Shown here one piece after another: positions 21,200 to 31,213 of a stretch of 31,213 bases of DNA. The stretch spans positions 41,626 to 72,838 of the forward strand of contig CAAAJI010000298.1 of assembly GCA_900642245.1 (NCBI GenBank), given 5' to 3'. Source of the stretch: Fragilaria radians. Taxonomy: Eukaryota; Bacillariophyta; Fragilariophyceae; Fragilariales; Fragilariaceae. The notes below the pieces were generated by a model. That model was not told where the DNA came from and did not search any database. It worked only from the letters and a program-made list of their open reading frames with translations. Numbering within the stretch: position 1 is the stretch's first letter; each line of letters starts with the position of its first letter. Made by a program: the position numbers and the translations under genes.

Positions 21200-21306
21200 G
21201 GCGGGCACAAAGATACCACCGAAGCCGAATCAGCTCGTTGTCACAAACAAGAATCTGTTTTGTTTACGTAACTAAATATGTTACTCTGAGTACCGATTGA
21301 TGAAAG

Positions 21307-21660
21307 TCATTTTGAATGACTGCAGTGTTTTACAATGCTTGCATTGGCAATATTGAATTTCGACTTCGCAAACAAAAATGGTTTTAATACGATTTCTCTG
21401 TTACCAGCCTGGTGTTTTTTGTTTGAACTTAAGTAAATCTCTTTACTGGAATCGTCAAAAATCGGATTGGAATCAATCCAAGGAATACTTACTTCCCAAA
21501 CGTTTCTGGCATATTTGGCTACATCCCTTTTATCCTTGATTTGTTTACGCTTTTCATGAAGGAACGAAACTACCATAGTGAAGAAGGAGTGAATGGAAAT
21601 TAATCTCCTAATGGCAAACTTGATGTAGAAAGCTATTCTTTGCATTTTTCCTTTCAACAT
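21307..21660 (-). CDS. Doubtful 117-codon ORF, unknown
   Basis: It runs from a true ATG at 21660, with TATATA about 15-20 bases before it. The protein is basic (many Lys/Arg/Ser) with a weakly hydrophobic start (F-Y-I-K-F-A-I-R-R-L-I-S-I) and no recognised domain. It sits less than 110 bp upstream of kinase paralogue 2 on the same strand, so it may simply lie in that promoter region. Chance open frames of this length are expected in the window, so confidence is low. Confidence 0.2.
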   Translation of the reverse strand: MLKGKMQRIAFYIKFAIRRLISIHSFFTMVVSFLHEKRKQIKDKRDVAKYARNVWEVSIPWIDSNPIFDDSSKEIYLSSNKKHQAGNREIVLKPFLFAKSKFNIANASIVKHCSHSK

Positions 21661-22071
21661 CTTTATGTTCTATATATAAATATAAAGTACTTCCTGCTTA
21701 GCAAATATTCAATTGTAGCATGAGGAACTTTCTCTAGCAATTGATCAGCAGATATGTGTTTGTTCCTTTTTTTGGACATGTCCAACAATACAAAGACAAG
21801 AATTTTAAGATGGTATTAGGATTCTTTGTATTTGCATTTATTTATTCACAAAATGCACATTGGAATAAAACGATTTGATTTTGGTCGTTAGATCCAATAG
21901 TGTGGGTCCAATAACAAAGCACATAAACTAGACCTGTGAGTGGACTCTCCAAGAAAATACATTTGTGAGACATCAACCCCATACAATGTTCCTGGGTGTG
22001 CTGATTGGCCAATTGTGAGGTCAAGGCAGTGTGCTACAATAACATCACCTCACACTATCATAGGCTGATTG

Positions 22072-22424
22072 ATGGTTTGCTCAGGTGACATGACATTGGC
22101 TATGGACACTCTGCACCGATTATACAGTGCTCTAAGGGGGAAAGGTACATACATAGATCACAACCATGCTACTAGATTGTGGTGTGGATCTATTAAGCCC
22201 ATATCAAACATAGATGGTGATTTGGTACTGCATGTACCATCTAACGTGTTGAATGGGACAGAACTTGGAGTGTCCATATCGGCACCTGGTAGCCCAGCAC
22301 TCAAATACGATTGGATGCTTCAACGTGATATCAACAAGGTAAAGGTTTTACACTATTTTATGCATTTTTTCAAATGTCATGTGGCTCTCACTCTCCAAAG
22401 GGTTACATAATTCAACCTAATTGA
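22072..22424 (+). CDS. Possible small two-exon gene, unknown
   Basis: An open frame from ATG 22072 reads through 89 codons to a plausible donor (aag|gtaaag at 22339). A 62-nt intron with a pyrimidine-rich end (acceptor ccaaag at 22400) would join in phase 0 to seven codons and TGA at 22424, giving 96 aa. The middle part has protein-like composition (D-G-D-L-V-L-H-V-P-S-N-V-L-N-G-T-E-L-G-V-S-I-S-A). It runs opposite to the kinases on either side. No family was recognised; it could also be a decayed fragment of a larger gene or transposon. Confidence 0.3.
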
Positions 22425-22650
22425 GAGTTTAAAGAGTTCTGCATAACACGTAACGATCATCAAATAAGCAGAATAGTTTTTCAAGGATAAGTAATTCTAC
22501 ATGCTAATAATTGGCAGCATCTTACTGCCCAAAATCAAATTGCTTGCGATAGATATTGAACTTAATGTATATTCGGACTTTCAAGAGGTTATCTACTCCT
22601 CCAGGAAATCGTTTTGTGGCGGCAAATGTCATATTTGCTTTTGGTACAAC

Positions 22651-25175
22651 TTATGTCTCTAGCATGGTTACATACACTTCTTGTTCCGCTTTCTCATGCT
22701 TGGCTTCCAGAGCCATACGCAGCCGAGTAATTATCACATCATTTGCAGGAATTGGCTTTCGCCATGTCCAATCTGCTCCGGCAACATGAAATTCGGATTC
22801 CATATCATTACCCGAGCAACCAATAATAATTGAATGGATACTATTTTTTCTTAGTTTCCGAACAACAGCCGTACCCAACAATACTCCCCCAGCCTCTTCC
22901 ATGTATTGGTCCATAATGATAATATCAAATTCTGGTTGTGAGTTACACATTTCGATTGCCTGTTCTCCCGTTGATGCTTCGAATATATCTGCATTGGGTG
23001 CAATCGCTTTAATAATTCGTCGTTTCAGCATCATTCTATTCATTGGTAAATCGTCAACGATGAGAATAGAAAGTTTCTCTTCTATTGGATGAATTTTTGG
23101 GCTTGATAAGTATTGCTGTGGTTGTGGTGGCGGATCACATATAGGTAAGGGTAATAGTACAATACAGTTAGTTCCCGGTCGAATACTTGGGTCACTTTCA
23201 AAGTATATTGAACCATCCATAAGATCAACAATTTTCTTGGCAATTCCAAGTCCAAGTCCGCTTCCAGGTGCTCCTTCTCTTTGCACAAATCGTTCAAACA
23301 TCATCTTTTGCAAATCCTTTGGAATTCCAGGGCCTGTATCGATGCATTCAAACTTTACCATGTCATCAGCCCACCCAACTGACAAGACAACAGATCCAAC
23401 TTTTGTGTGCTTCAAGGCATTTGTCACAACATTGGACAGCACTTGTTGCAATCGATGAGCATCCGCGTAGACCCAATCGTTTCCCTCTGTTTTAATCTTA
23501 GTAAGGAACGTTACACCTGCCTCTGTCGATACGCTCAGCATCCTATGAGTCGCAGTCACTAGTTCGCTTAAGGATGTTGGCACTAACGTGAGACTCATTT
23601 TTCCTTCCTCCATTTTTCGAACGTCAAGCAGGTTATTCATTATTGATGACATGAAATTGGAACATATTTGCATGCCTGATATGAGTTCCTTACTTGATTC
23701 TGAAAGATCCTCTGGCATGGAATTTAAAGCACTATCAATAGCCCCCAAAGGATTGCGAAGCTCGTGGGCAAAGTACGCAGTCATGTTTCGTTCCATCTCA
23801 ACAGAGGCTTGTTGAACTGATACTCTTGCCATAAACATAGCTTTTGCTTGTCTTTGTTCTAGGATGACGAACACCAATATGGTAATGCAGAGCGAGATGA
23901 CGACACTCAATGAGAAAAGCAACAATTTTGTTTTTTCTGACTGTCCGATATCGTATACGACTGTTATTTCCCATTCATTGTTTGTCGTTTGTAGAGATGT
24001 AGATACTCGTTTATGACAATAAGAATGCATAGAAAAGGACTCTGTTTCTGCTAGTACAACAATCGATGTATCATATAGACTGGTGCTTTCGTTGTATTTA
24101 CGGTCCGTTCGAGTTAGTTGAAACTCCATCCCCTTAGTGGCGAAATTGGAATAGATTTGGCTTCGCTTCACCAATGCTTCCCAATTGATAAGTGCTGTAG
24201 CAAACCCCCATTTTTTGTAAGATTTTCCATCGATGAATATGTCATTGTCATCAACAGCTATGGGAAGTCTTGCAATGAGAGCTTGCTTTACTGCAGGATC
24301 ACAAGATATGTCACGACATTGGCGAAGCATCACAGGTCCAGCAATGGATATGGCTTCGGTTTTTAGCGAGGACTTGGCAATGTAATTATTGATTGGATCA
24401 ACCAACAGATCAAGACCTCGTGCTCCAGTATTGTCAAGTACAATGTTATCTTCAAAGTCTTCTGTATTGATGAGTGGGTATAGTAAACAAATAACGGCTT
24501 CTGGTGCCAATTGAAGATTCACTAAAACACCATCCATGTTGGCATTCGTCTTGATGGTGGCTGCAATTCGATTAAATCGTTGTACTAATTCAGGATCATC
24601 ACAAACTCCTGTAACATTCCGATGTCGGTAGGGACCATCTACCTCCGAGGGTGGATTAAATGGTAGTGCTCCATGTTCTTCATCACCAGCAGTCCCAATT
24701 TTATGGGGTAACGTTCGAAGTATAGGTATCTCCACAGCGAATTGAGCCAAGGAAAACAATGGCATGATTGCCAAATCTAATTGATCTGAAAACCAACGGC
24801 CTGTTTCGACTGCTAAATCCAAGGCTTGATCACGAGCGTCATTCTCTTGAGATGTCACAATGAAATTGCTTACAACAGTACTTGCCGCAAGAAGAATGCA
24901 CCAAATGAAAAAGGAAACTCCAAGAATAAATGCATTCTTTTTCATCCAATTCCAGGCATTTTTGAACCGTGATGGTAAGTAGGATACCTTGACAGTAGTC
25001 AATGTGTGATTCGTAGGAATGGAAATGTCATTTGCTAGACACATATTGCTGCTTTGAATGGATGTTGCTATGGATCTGGAAGGAAATGATTGATAAATTG
25101 ATGTACAGATACAGTTGCAGTGGTTAAATCATCTTACCTAGACCCAACAGTTGAATCTTTGTTGAACGATTCCAT
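22651..25175 (-). CDS. CHASE-domain hybrid histidine kinase, paralogue 3
   Basis: Exon 1 is 25138-25175 (M-E-S-F-N-K-D-S-T-V-G-S), the intron is 25076-25137 (62 nt; donor AG|gtaaga, acceptor cttccag), and exon 2 is 22651-25075; the phase-2 junction completes an Arg codon and gives 820 aa. An internal ATG at 25044 also lies in frame, but the spliced form matches the 5' layout of paralogue 1. Domains: TM1 about 60-87, a CHASE-type sensor with N-L-Q-L-A-P-E-A-V-I-C-L-L-Y-P-L and K-W-G-F-A-T-A-L-I-N-W, TM2 about 401-427, HisKA His450, HATPase D-T-G-P-G-I-P and G-S-G-L-G-L-G-I-A-K-K, and a receiver with phosphoacceptor Asp735. The C-terminus is longer than in the other copies (K-H-E-K-A-E-Q-E-V-Y-V-T-M-L-E-T), and the linker before the receiver is Pro/Gln-rich. 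It is the first of the three in the direction of transcription. Confidence 0.93.
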
Positions 25176-28100
25176 TGTGATTCAGTCTAGTACTATCACA
25201 ATGATAAATTAATCGTACAGTATATACCAAGATTCGGATTACAATGGCGAAGTGATGTAGGAAAAACGTTGCTTTGAGATTGAAATTCCTTCAACTTCCC
25301 GGACCAAACAAGTATGAGTATACTAGTATTGAAAAACCAAGACGTATGTCCGTTCGACATAAACCTTGAACTTACGTCGTTCTCAAAATAAATGACTGGA
25401 TGAAGACCTACTTGTCGATGGTTTGAAATTCCAATTACTATGATTCCTCAAAATACCTTCAACCTAGTACGATAGAAAAAGGAATATGCCTTTTCATACT
25501 TTCCGTGTTGATGGCACTAAATCTCGTGGCCACTGCCCTAGATCTAACTTTCATTCTCTAATGTAATTCTGATTAACCTTGGATTTAATTTTATTGAGAT
25601 GATGATAGGATTCATGCCGTCTCCAATTCTTATATCATTTTGAAAAGGGCTTTTCCAGTGAAAGATGTGCTTGTCGGTGCTTCTGAGAGCACTTATTTTC
25701 TGTCTTGTCAGTTGAAAGTCAGTACGAACTATTATGCAGAGACTGATAATTGTTTCATTTTTATATCCCAAAGTGATATATATTCTATTTTTTCTAGTTT
25801 CCTCACTCGATTCCATACGTTTGGTGTAAGTTTTGATTTTGGATATGAATACAATTCCAAGTTTCAAAGGTGAAACATGACTATGTGCCTATTTAAGGAA
25901 AAGGTCTGAGCGCATACAATTGTCAATCATGAAAAGACTATGCACAGCAAATGATTCAAGTTTAACAAGTAAGTATTCTATTTAGCAAAAAAGTTCGCTT
26001 ACATTTACAATGAAAAAAAGCTTGATAGGAATTTAGATGTTCCCATGTTTGACATTGTGAAATTGTTTTACCACAGTATTTTACTGACAAAGCAATAGTC
26101 TATGAACCGTACAAAGCCCATACGATTCTGAATACTTAATCCTTGATCATTTTTCTGTAACAACACTTTTTTGTTGATTAATTTGATTTGAGGCATTGAT
26201 TACGTAACATGGGACGCTTAGAACAATAAATAGCTATTGTCATCTTCCTTGCAAACTCAATTTCTGCTCATTGTCGAATTGCCACTATCTCTCCTGCTGA
26301 TGTTGGAGTCTACAGAATACACATCACAAATCTACTTGGTGACTAAGTCATACTAATCTCAGCTATCCTTGAACTCCTTGGATTAATTGTGGGGAAATAC
26401 CTAAATGAATATATGGAAAATAAACCAGAGCAATTTTGAGTGCCAAGCATCTTAAAAGGAGGATAATGGATGTCTGCCACACTTTAATTGAAATAAAACA
26501 ATTATCCTATACAATACATTTCTTTAGCCTAGGATTTCCTGAACTCAAAGTAAACTGCAATGAATTCTCCTATTATGAAGAGTCAGCACAAGGCATCCAA
26601 TGAGACGTTGGTTAGCATAGGATGCATGAATGAATAACTTAAATTCACTTTGACAGTGAAGAAATGAGCGGAATAATGCACATCATCTTTTTTAAAGGAG
26701 ATATCATAGGATTCAAATTGAAACATATATAGCCAGTCACACTAATTGTCGTCCTTTCATTTGAGTCGCTATATATTGCAAAAGGCATTAACGATAGTCA
26801 GAAATCACCAAATCAACGAGCAAGAAATTTCTCAAGGAAGTTCTATGTTTAAACCATCAAAGAGATTAATTTCTTCTCACCCATAGCTGACAAGCCTTGA
26901 TTTGGAATATTATCATACCACTAGAATCGCATGTTGAAGCTGCAAACTCAGATGCAGAGGTTGACAGGGACAAATTCTTATTTGAGAGCCTCGTTCCAAT
27001 CAAATTATAAGTGACCGCATTCATGGTTTCTCAAAAGCTAATTAAATCTCACTGTTCTCAAACCTCTGACAAATGATCAACTCGTCATCACTTCTTTCGA
27101 ATTCCCAACTTAAACGAAACTAAAGCGACACATTCAAGCATGAATTTTGGTGACACGCCAATTCACAAGGAAATAATAAAATTAAATTCGAGCAATGAAT
27201 ATTGGTAACCTACACCAATACATATCCTATCTCCACTTACCTAAGAATTTAATGACATTTGTCTGAACGTATCTTTCAATTTTCGTGACAATGCCCACAT
27301 TATTGTCGTTTGGCATCACTAAAATTATCTTGATGAGACCATCTTCCACATGTTTGCAAGCAACATGATAAGTTGTGTCTCGTACGTAGTCAGGCTTGAG
27401 TTTTCCACCATGAAGATTGCTTCAATGATGTGACTTCTAACCACAATCAGCAGTTTAATTCTCCAGCTGCAACTTCTCATATAGATGAATAATACTAATT
27501 CTGTGTAGGCTAACTCATTTGAATACTTGATTCTGAGCTTCAACCTTCTCATTAATCTCCCAATAACAACGCTCTTCTCTCCTGAGCGCCTCGAACTTTG
27601 GGAAATTTATATTTCTTGCCAGTGAAGTGTAAATCTCTTATATCACTAAAATAATTAAATGACAGCTGGACCTAAAAGCATATGATAATTATAAACTTTC
27701 CTTCAAGCATGGTGACTAATCTTTGTCGCAAAAATTGTCATTAGTTATTTAAATGATTTTAAAAATTTATAATTCTATGCTGTGTTTAACCTTAAAACTA
27801 AATAACAATTATAAGAGAGTAATTTGCACATAGTGGCATGAAACGACTGAGCAAGTAAAAAAAGGATTGAACATATCTAGAGTTTGGAATAGAAGGTCAA
27901 TATGCCCAAATCTAAACTAGATCCAATTATATCGGAAACACTTTAAAATGAGATGTCAAGAATTCAAAGAAAATCTGACACAGAAATTAATCACGATGCA
28001 GCATCCCTTGCAAGAAAAGGTTACAAAGGTCCATGAAAGCTTACAAGCAAGCACTCATACTTTCTAGCAAATGCAAAAATGAGATAACAATAGAGGGGGC

Positions 28101-28949
28101 TAGGTTCATGTAAACATAGCATAGAAGTACCTAGCTTTAGTAGCCATTGAAAGCAGCAAAATTAGCCCATTTATATTGAATTCTTAATCAAGTGTGTAAA
28201 TTCAGCTGTTCAATAACATATCTTCTGGAGCACGATATCACACAAATCAAAAAGGATGAATATTTCAAGCATAGTCTTTGGTAACAATATTAATACGCAC
28301 CATCATGGAATTTATCAATCTGAAATGTCAATTCAAAACAGAATAAAAGTTGACTTTCAAGCATAACAGATGTCACTAGAATTCTTTGACAGAAAAAAAC
28401 GATTGATGTGAACAAATATGACCTCTCAGTCCACTTAAGCAGTATGGAAGGTAGGAGATCATGAAAGGTTGTTCCTTGTATCTTAATGATATGTATGGGA
28501 ATTAAAACAGATACACTTTGATCTCAATTCTTTGGAGGAATCCCATTGCTATAAATTAATTTCAGAAACCCGCATTGTCCTTTTCTCTCCTAGGGCTTGA
28601 GATAAAACTCGTTTACAGAAAATGGTATTGGATGCCAATTCGTGATTGTCGGCATAAATAGCTCTGTCACGGTAGGATGTTGGATTGGGAAGATCGTGAA
28701 TGAATGGACGATACTCATTGCCAACGAGAAGTCATTTTAAAAATTTCGGAGGTTAGGTGTTTAAGGAAGAAGACGAGTAATTAGGAGCAAATGACTATAT
28801 TATTTAACACTTATTCACCATTTGAGTTTCTGCAAGGGTGAATAAACGCCTTGAGGTACTTGTTTATACGGAATTTAGCCACAATACAACTTGGTATTCA
28901 CGTGTTGTCGATACCATCGTATTATATTTTTCTCCATCGGCATTGAACC
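25176..28949. other. Gene desert, 3.8 kb
   Basis: This is the largest gene-free stretch, strongly AT-rich. The left edge should be the promoter of kinase paralogue 3 and the right edge that of the Pro-Thr repeat protein, so the two genes are divergent. Frames of 75 to 107 codons (25544-25867, 27325-27552) start with non-ATG codons or lack features. The 9-mer TTCAAGCAT occurs four times between 27133 and 28364. I see no RNA gene. Confidence 0.5.
25221..25228 (-). promoter_or_regulatory. TATA-like box of kinase paralogue 3
   Basis: On the minus strand this reads GGTATATA, about 46-53 bases upstream of the ATG at 25175. The spacing would suit a short 5' leader. It is a weak candidate, because such motifs are common in AT-rich DNA. 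Confidence 0.25.
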
Positions 28950-31213
28950 ATGAAATTAGCCTTGATTATCTGTATCCTAGTTCCCTGTTCATCCACAAGG
29001 ACCCAGGATCGTTCCTTTAGAGGAAAGGATCACGTCAATGCGATCCTAAACTTGTTTAGTCGAGGTGCAAGTGCGTTGACTGCAGTCAGGGATGTGGGAG
29101 TAGAAAAAGAACCTGAGAATTCAGAAGTGAATATCAGTACCTCCAAATCAGTTGAAAATCAAGAAAGAGACGTATCTGCGATTGTTGAGAGCGATGTTTC
29201 AATCAAGATGTCCGATGATGTCTCCAAGGATGATGAACAGGAGACATTTGAAATGACGATGGATGATACGGAAGAATCGGATAAGTTGGCACATGACAAT
29301 CCTTCTTCGTTGCGTAATTTACAATATGCTTATGCAACTCGAACCAAAAGTCCTACCTACAGACCTACACCCTCTCCTACCAAGAGGAAACGAACTCTTA
29401 AACCCACAAAGACTCCAACAAGACCTCCTACTTTTGAACCCACTCCAGCGCCAACCCGTAAACGTACATCTAAACCAAAGCCAACGAAACGTCCGACTGT
29501 TCGAAGAACTCCAAGTCCAACCAAGCGACCGACGATTCCTACTGTGACTTTAGCACCTACCAACAAGAGTCCTAATTTTTTCGAAGCAACTCTCTTACCA
29601 ACGAATGCGACTATGAACGTAACGACCCCAGTCCCAACAAAGAGACCCATTCAGATAGATCCTGATGCTTCAGCCCCAACTCCATCCGTGACATCATCGT
29701 TAAAGCCAACCGAACGTCCAGATCTAGAAATCACTAAATTACCTACAAAGATTCCATCCTTTGGAATTACCCCAAAGCCCACAGAAAGACCAGAGCAAAT
29801 TTTGACTGACTTACCCACGAAATTGCCAGTGTTTGAAACGACTCTAAAGCCAACGACGGAAGCACAGGCTGATGAAGGAACTTTATCCCCTACCAAAGAA
29901 ACCCAATTGAAACCCACCAAACAACCCACCAACACAACGACTTTTTCTCCGACCAAGAAACCTACGTTTGCATCATCCAATCCAATAGAGTCTCCTATTG
30001 AAGAAGTGATTAACAAGCCGACAAAAGTTCCTACTTCTAGATTGTCATCCAAACCTACTGATGAGCCAAACCAGATAAAGACAAATGCTCCTACCACAAG
30101 TCCAACGTCTGTATCATCCAAGCCTACCACTCGACCCACTGTTGGAGTGACAACAACACCCACAAAGAATCCAACATCTGGATCAACTTTGAAACCAACT
30201 GTGAAACCAGTTGATACAAAGCCCACTGAGAAACCAGTCGATACAAAGCCAACTGAACAACCAATTCCAGAAGAGACAAACAAGCCAACAAAAATACCAA
30301 CTGTACGACCCATCAATATAGCGACATCTACTCCAACTACTAGTCCAACGTCTGCATCTTCCAAGCCGACAGGTCCACCAACTGGAGAAGTAACAACAAC
30401 TCCAACCAAGAGTCCAACAGTTGGATCGACTTTGAAGCCAACTGAGAAACCAGTCAAAACCTCGACGCTTGCTCCTACAAGCAGTCCAACGTCAGCATCA
30501 TCCAAGCCAATTGGACGACCAACTCAAGGAACCACACTTGCTCCTACAAGCAGTCCAACTTCTGCCTCATCCAAGCAAACCGAACGCCCAACTGGAGAAG
30601 TCACAAAGTCGCCCACAAAAAAACCGACATCTGGATCAACTTTGAAACCGACTGAGAAACCAGTTAATACAAAGCCAACTGAGAAACCAGTCAATACAAA
30701 ACCAACTGAGAAACCAGTTGATACAAAGCCAACTGAGAAACCAGTCGATACAGAACCAACTGAGAAACCAGTTGATACAAAGCCAACTGAGAAACCAGTC
30801 GACACGAAGCCAACTGAACGACCAATTCAAGAAGACACCAAAAAGCCCACGAAAAATCCGACTGCAAATCCCATCAACACAGGGACAACGACTCCAACCA
30901 CCAGTCCAACATCTGCATCATCCAAGCCGACAGGTCGACCAACTGGAGAAGTAAAAACAAATCCAACCAAGAGTCCAACAGTTGGATCAACTTTGAAGCC
31001 AACTGAGAAACCAATTAAAGCAAACACATTTTCTCCTACAAGCAGTCCAACTTCTGCCTCATCCAAGCCAACCGAACGCCCAACTGGAGAAATCACAAAG
31101 TCGCCCACAAAAAATCCAACATCTGGATCAACTTTGAAACCGACTGAGAAACCAGCAGATACAAAGCCAACTGAGAAACCAGTCGATACAAAGCCAACTG
31201 AGAAACCAGTCGA
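28950..31213 (+). CDS. Secreted Pro-Thr repeat protein, 3' partial
   Basis: The frame is open without a stop from ATG 28950 (context aaccATGaaa) to the right edge, 754 codons so far; the 3' end lies outside. Residues 1-19 form a signal peptide (M-K-L-A-L-I-I-C-I-L-V-P-C-S-S). Residues 20-128 are non-repetitive and acidic (D-D-V-S-K-D-D-E-Q-E type). From about residue 130 on the chain is made of P-T every few residues (S-P-T-K-R-P-T, K-P-T-E-K-P), rich in Lys, Ser and Thr and without Cys. Such chains are usually extended, O-glycosylated stalks or linkers in diatom extracellular and wall-associated proteins, often joined to a folded domain that would here be downstream. DNA repeats within it are listed separately. 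The antisense strand of the repeat is also largely open, but this follows from the codons used (no strand-complementary stops), not from a second gene. Confidence 0.9.
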   Translation, partial: MKLALIICILVPCSSTRTQDRSFRGKDHVNAILNLFSRGASALTAVRDVGVEKEPENSEVNISTSKSVENQERDVSAIVESDVSIKMSDDVSKDDEQETFEMTMDDTEESDKLAHDNPSSLRNLQYAYATRTKSPTYRPTPSPTKRKRTLKPTKTPTRPPTFEPTPAPTRKRTSKPKPTKRPTVRRTPSPTKRPTIPTVTLAPTNKSPNFFEATLLPTNATMNVTTPVPTKRPIQIDPDASAPTPSVTSSLKPTERPDLEITKLPTKIPSFGITPKPTERPEQILTDLPTKLPVFETTLKPTTEAQADEGTLSPTKETQLKPTKQPTNTTTFSPTKKPTFASSNPIESPIEEVINKPTKVPTSRLSSKPTDEPNQIKTNAPTTSPTSVSSKPTTRPTVGVTTTPTKNPTSGSTLKPTVKPVDTKPTEKPVDTKPTEQPIPEETNKPTKIPTVRPINIATSTPTTSPTSASSKPTGPPTGEVTTTPTKSPTVGSTLKPTEKPVKTSTLAPTSSPTSASSKPIGRPTQGTTLAPTSSPTSASSKQTERPTGEVTKSPTKKPTSGSTLKPTEKPVNTKPTEKPVNTKPTEKPVDTKPTEKPVDTEPTEKPVDTKPTEKPVDTKPTERPIQEDTKKPTKNPTANPINTGTTTPTTSPTSASSKPTGRPTGEVKTNPTKSPTVGSTLKPTEKPIKANTFSPTSSPTSASSKPTERPTGEITKSPTKNPTSGSTLKPTEKPADTKPTEKPVDTKPTEKPV
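30468..30605 (+). repeat. 69-bp direct duplication in the Pro-Thr gene
   Basis: Two adjacent 23-codon units (30468-30536 and 30537-30605) both begin L-A-P-T-S-S-P-T-S-A-S-S-K. The next macro-unit has only one such copy (from about 31030). Confidence 0.8.
30651..30812 (+). repeat. 27-bp minisatellite, six units
   Basis: Six units each encode T-E-K-P-V-[D/N]-T-[K/E]-P. The Val codon alternates GTT, GTC through all six, so the expanding unit is a 54-bp dimer. A two-unit version is at 30198-30251 and a third array starts at 31143 and runs off the edge. Confidence 0.9.

Larger units (their letters stand above)
21200..22650. other. Spacer between kinase paralogues 2 and 3
   Basis: About 1.45 kb that includes the promoter side of paralogue 2 and the 3' flank of paralogue 3. 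It holds two doubtful ORFs, listed separately at 21307-21660 and 22072-22424; otherwise nothing. Confidence 0.5.
30177..31213 (+). repeat. Macro-repeat of about 0.45-0.49 kb inside the Pro-Thr gene
   Basis: The segment coding for S-G-S-T-L-K-P-T begins at 30177, 30630 and 31122, giving periods of 453 and 492 bp. The units share the order: 27-bp array, a K-P-T-K spacer, T-S-P-T-S-A-S-S-K-P-T-G, K-S-P-T-V-G-S-T-L-K-P-T-E-K-P, then S-S-P-T-S-A-S-S-K. The third unit runs off the window. Confidence 0.85.

Noticed and set aside
25544..25873. Overlapping frames of 107 (-) and 77 (+) codons
   Set aside because: The minus frame begins with TTG, and neither has a domain or splice signals that extend it.
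29357..31108. Long minus-strand frames rich in Gly and Val (V-G-F-x-V-G repeats) opposite the Pro-Thr gene
   Set aside because: They are the reverse complement of the CCA/ACT-rich repeat, which cannot form stops on that strand. They are broken into several pieces, while the plus frame is continuous from a signal peptide.

Overview
The window looks like nuclear DNA of a eukaryotic alga, most probably a diatom. The protein-coding genes carry short GT-AG introns (62 to 169 nt) and lie in AT-rich spacers. One gene is a bacterial-type sigma factor with a hydrophobic leader followed by Asn-Gly|Phe-Ser-Pro, which resembles the bipartite plastid presequence of organelles derived from red algae. The right edge holds a secreted protein of Pro-Thr repeats of the kind common in diatom genomes. 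The species cannot be told from the sequence. No tRNA, rRNA or CRISPR array was seen.

Layout. 1-903: the 3' part of a DDE-type transposase-like gene with an in-frame internal deletion. 1397-3655 (+): a three-exon plastid-type sigma-70 factor. 3896-5614 (-): a two-exon conserved-looking protein with one membrane segment near its C-terminus, convergent with the sigma gene. 5878-6120 (-): a doubtful small membrane ORF. 6665-7540 (+): a two-exon protein with a short diatom-type motif block. 8447-9270 (-): a two-exon secreted protein with two Cys-rich modules and a C-terminal potato inhibitor I (serine protease inhibitor) domain. 11557-12471 (-): a SAM-dependent methyltransferase-like protein. 14384-25175 (-): three tandem paralogous hybrid histidine kinases, each with TM1, a CHASE-type extracellular sensor, TM2, HisKA, HATPase and a receiver domain. 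28950-31213 (+, open at the right edge): a secreted Pro-Thr repeat protein. The rest is gene-poor, with spacers of up to 3.8 kb.

The most notable content is the array of three CHASE hybrid kinases, which together fill about 10.8 kb. All keep every phosphorelay residue I looked for, so the locus probably encodes three active membrane receptors for small extracellular ligands. Phosphate would pass from His to the receiver Asp within each chain and then to an HPt partner that is not in this window. Two of the three have a tiny first exon and a phase-2 intron that simple ORF calling misses. The inhibitor-domain protein and the Pro-Thr protein are both secreted and would act at the cell surface. 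The other genes show no evident functional link to one another.
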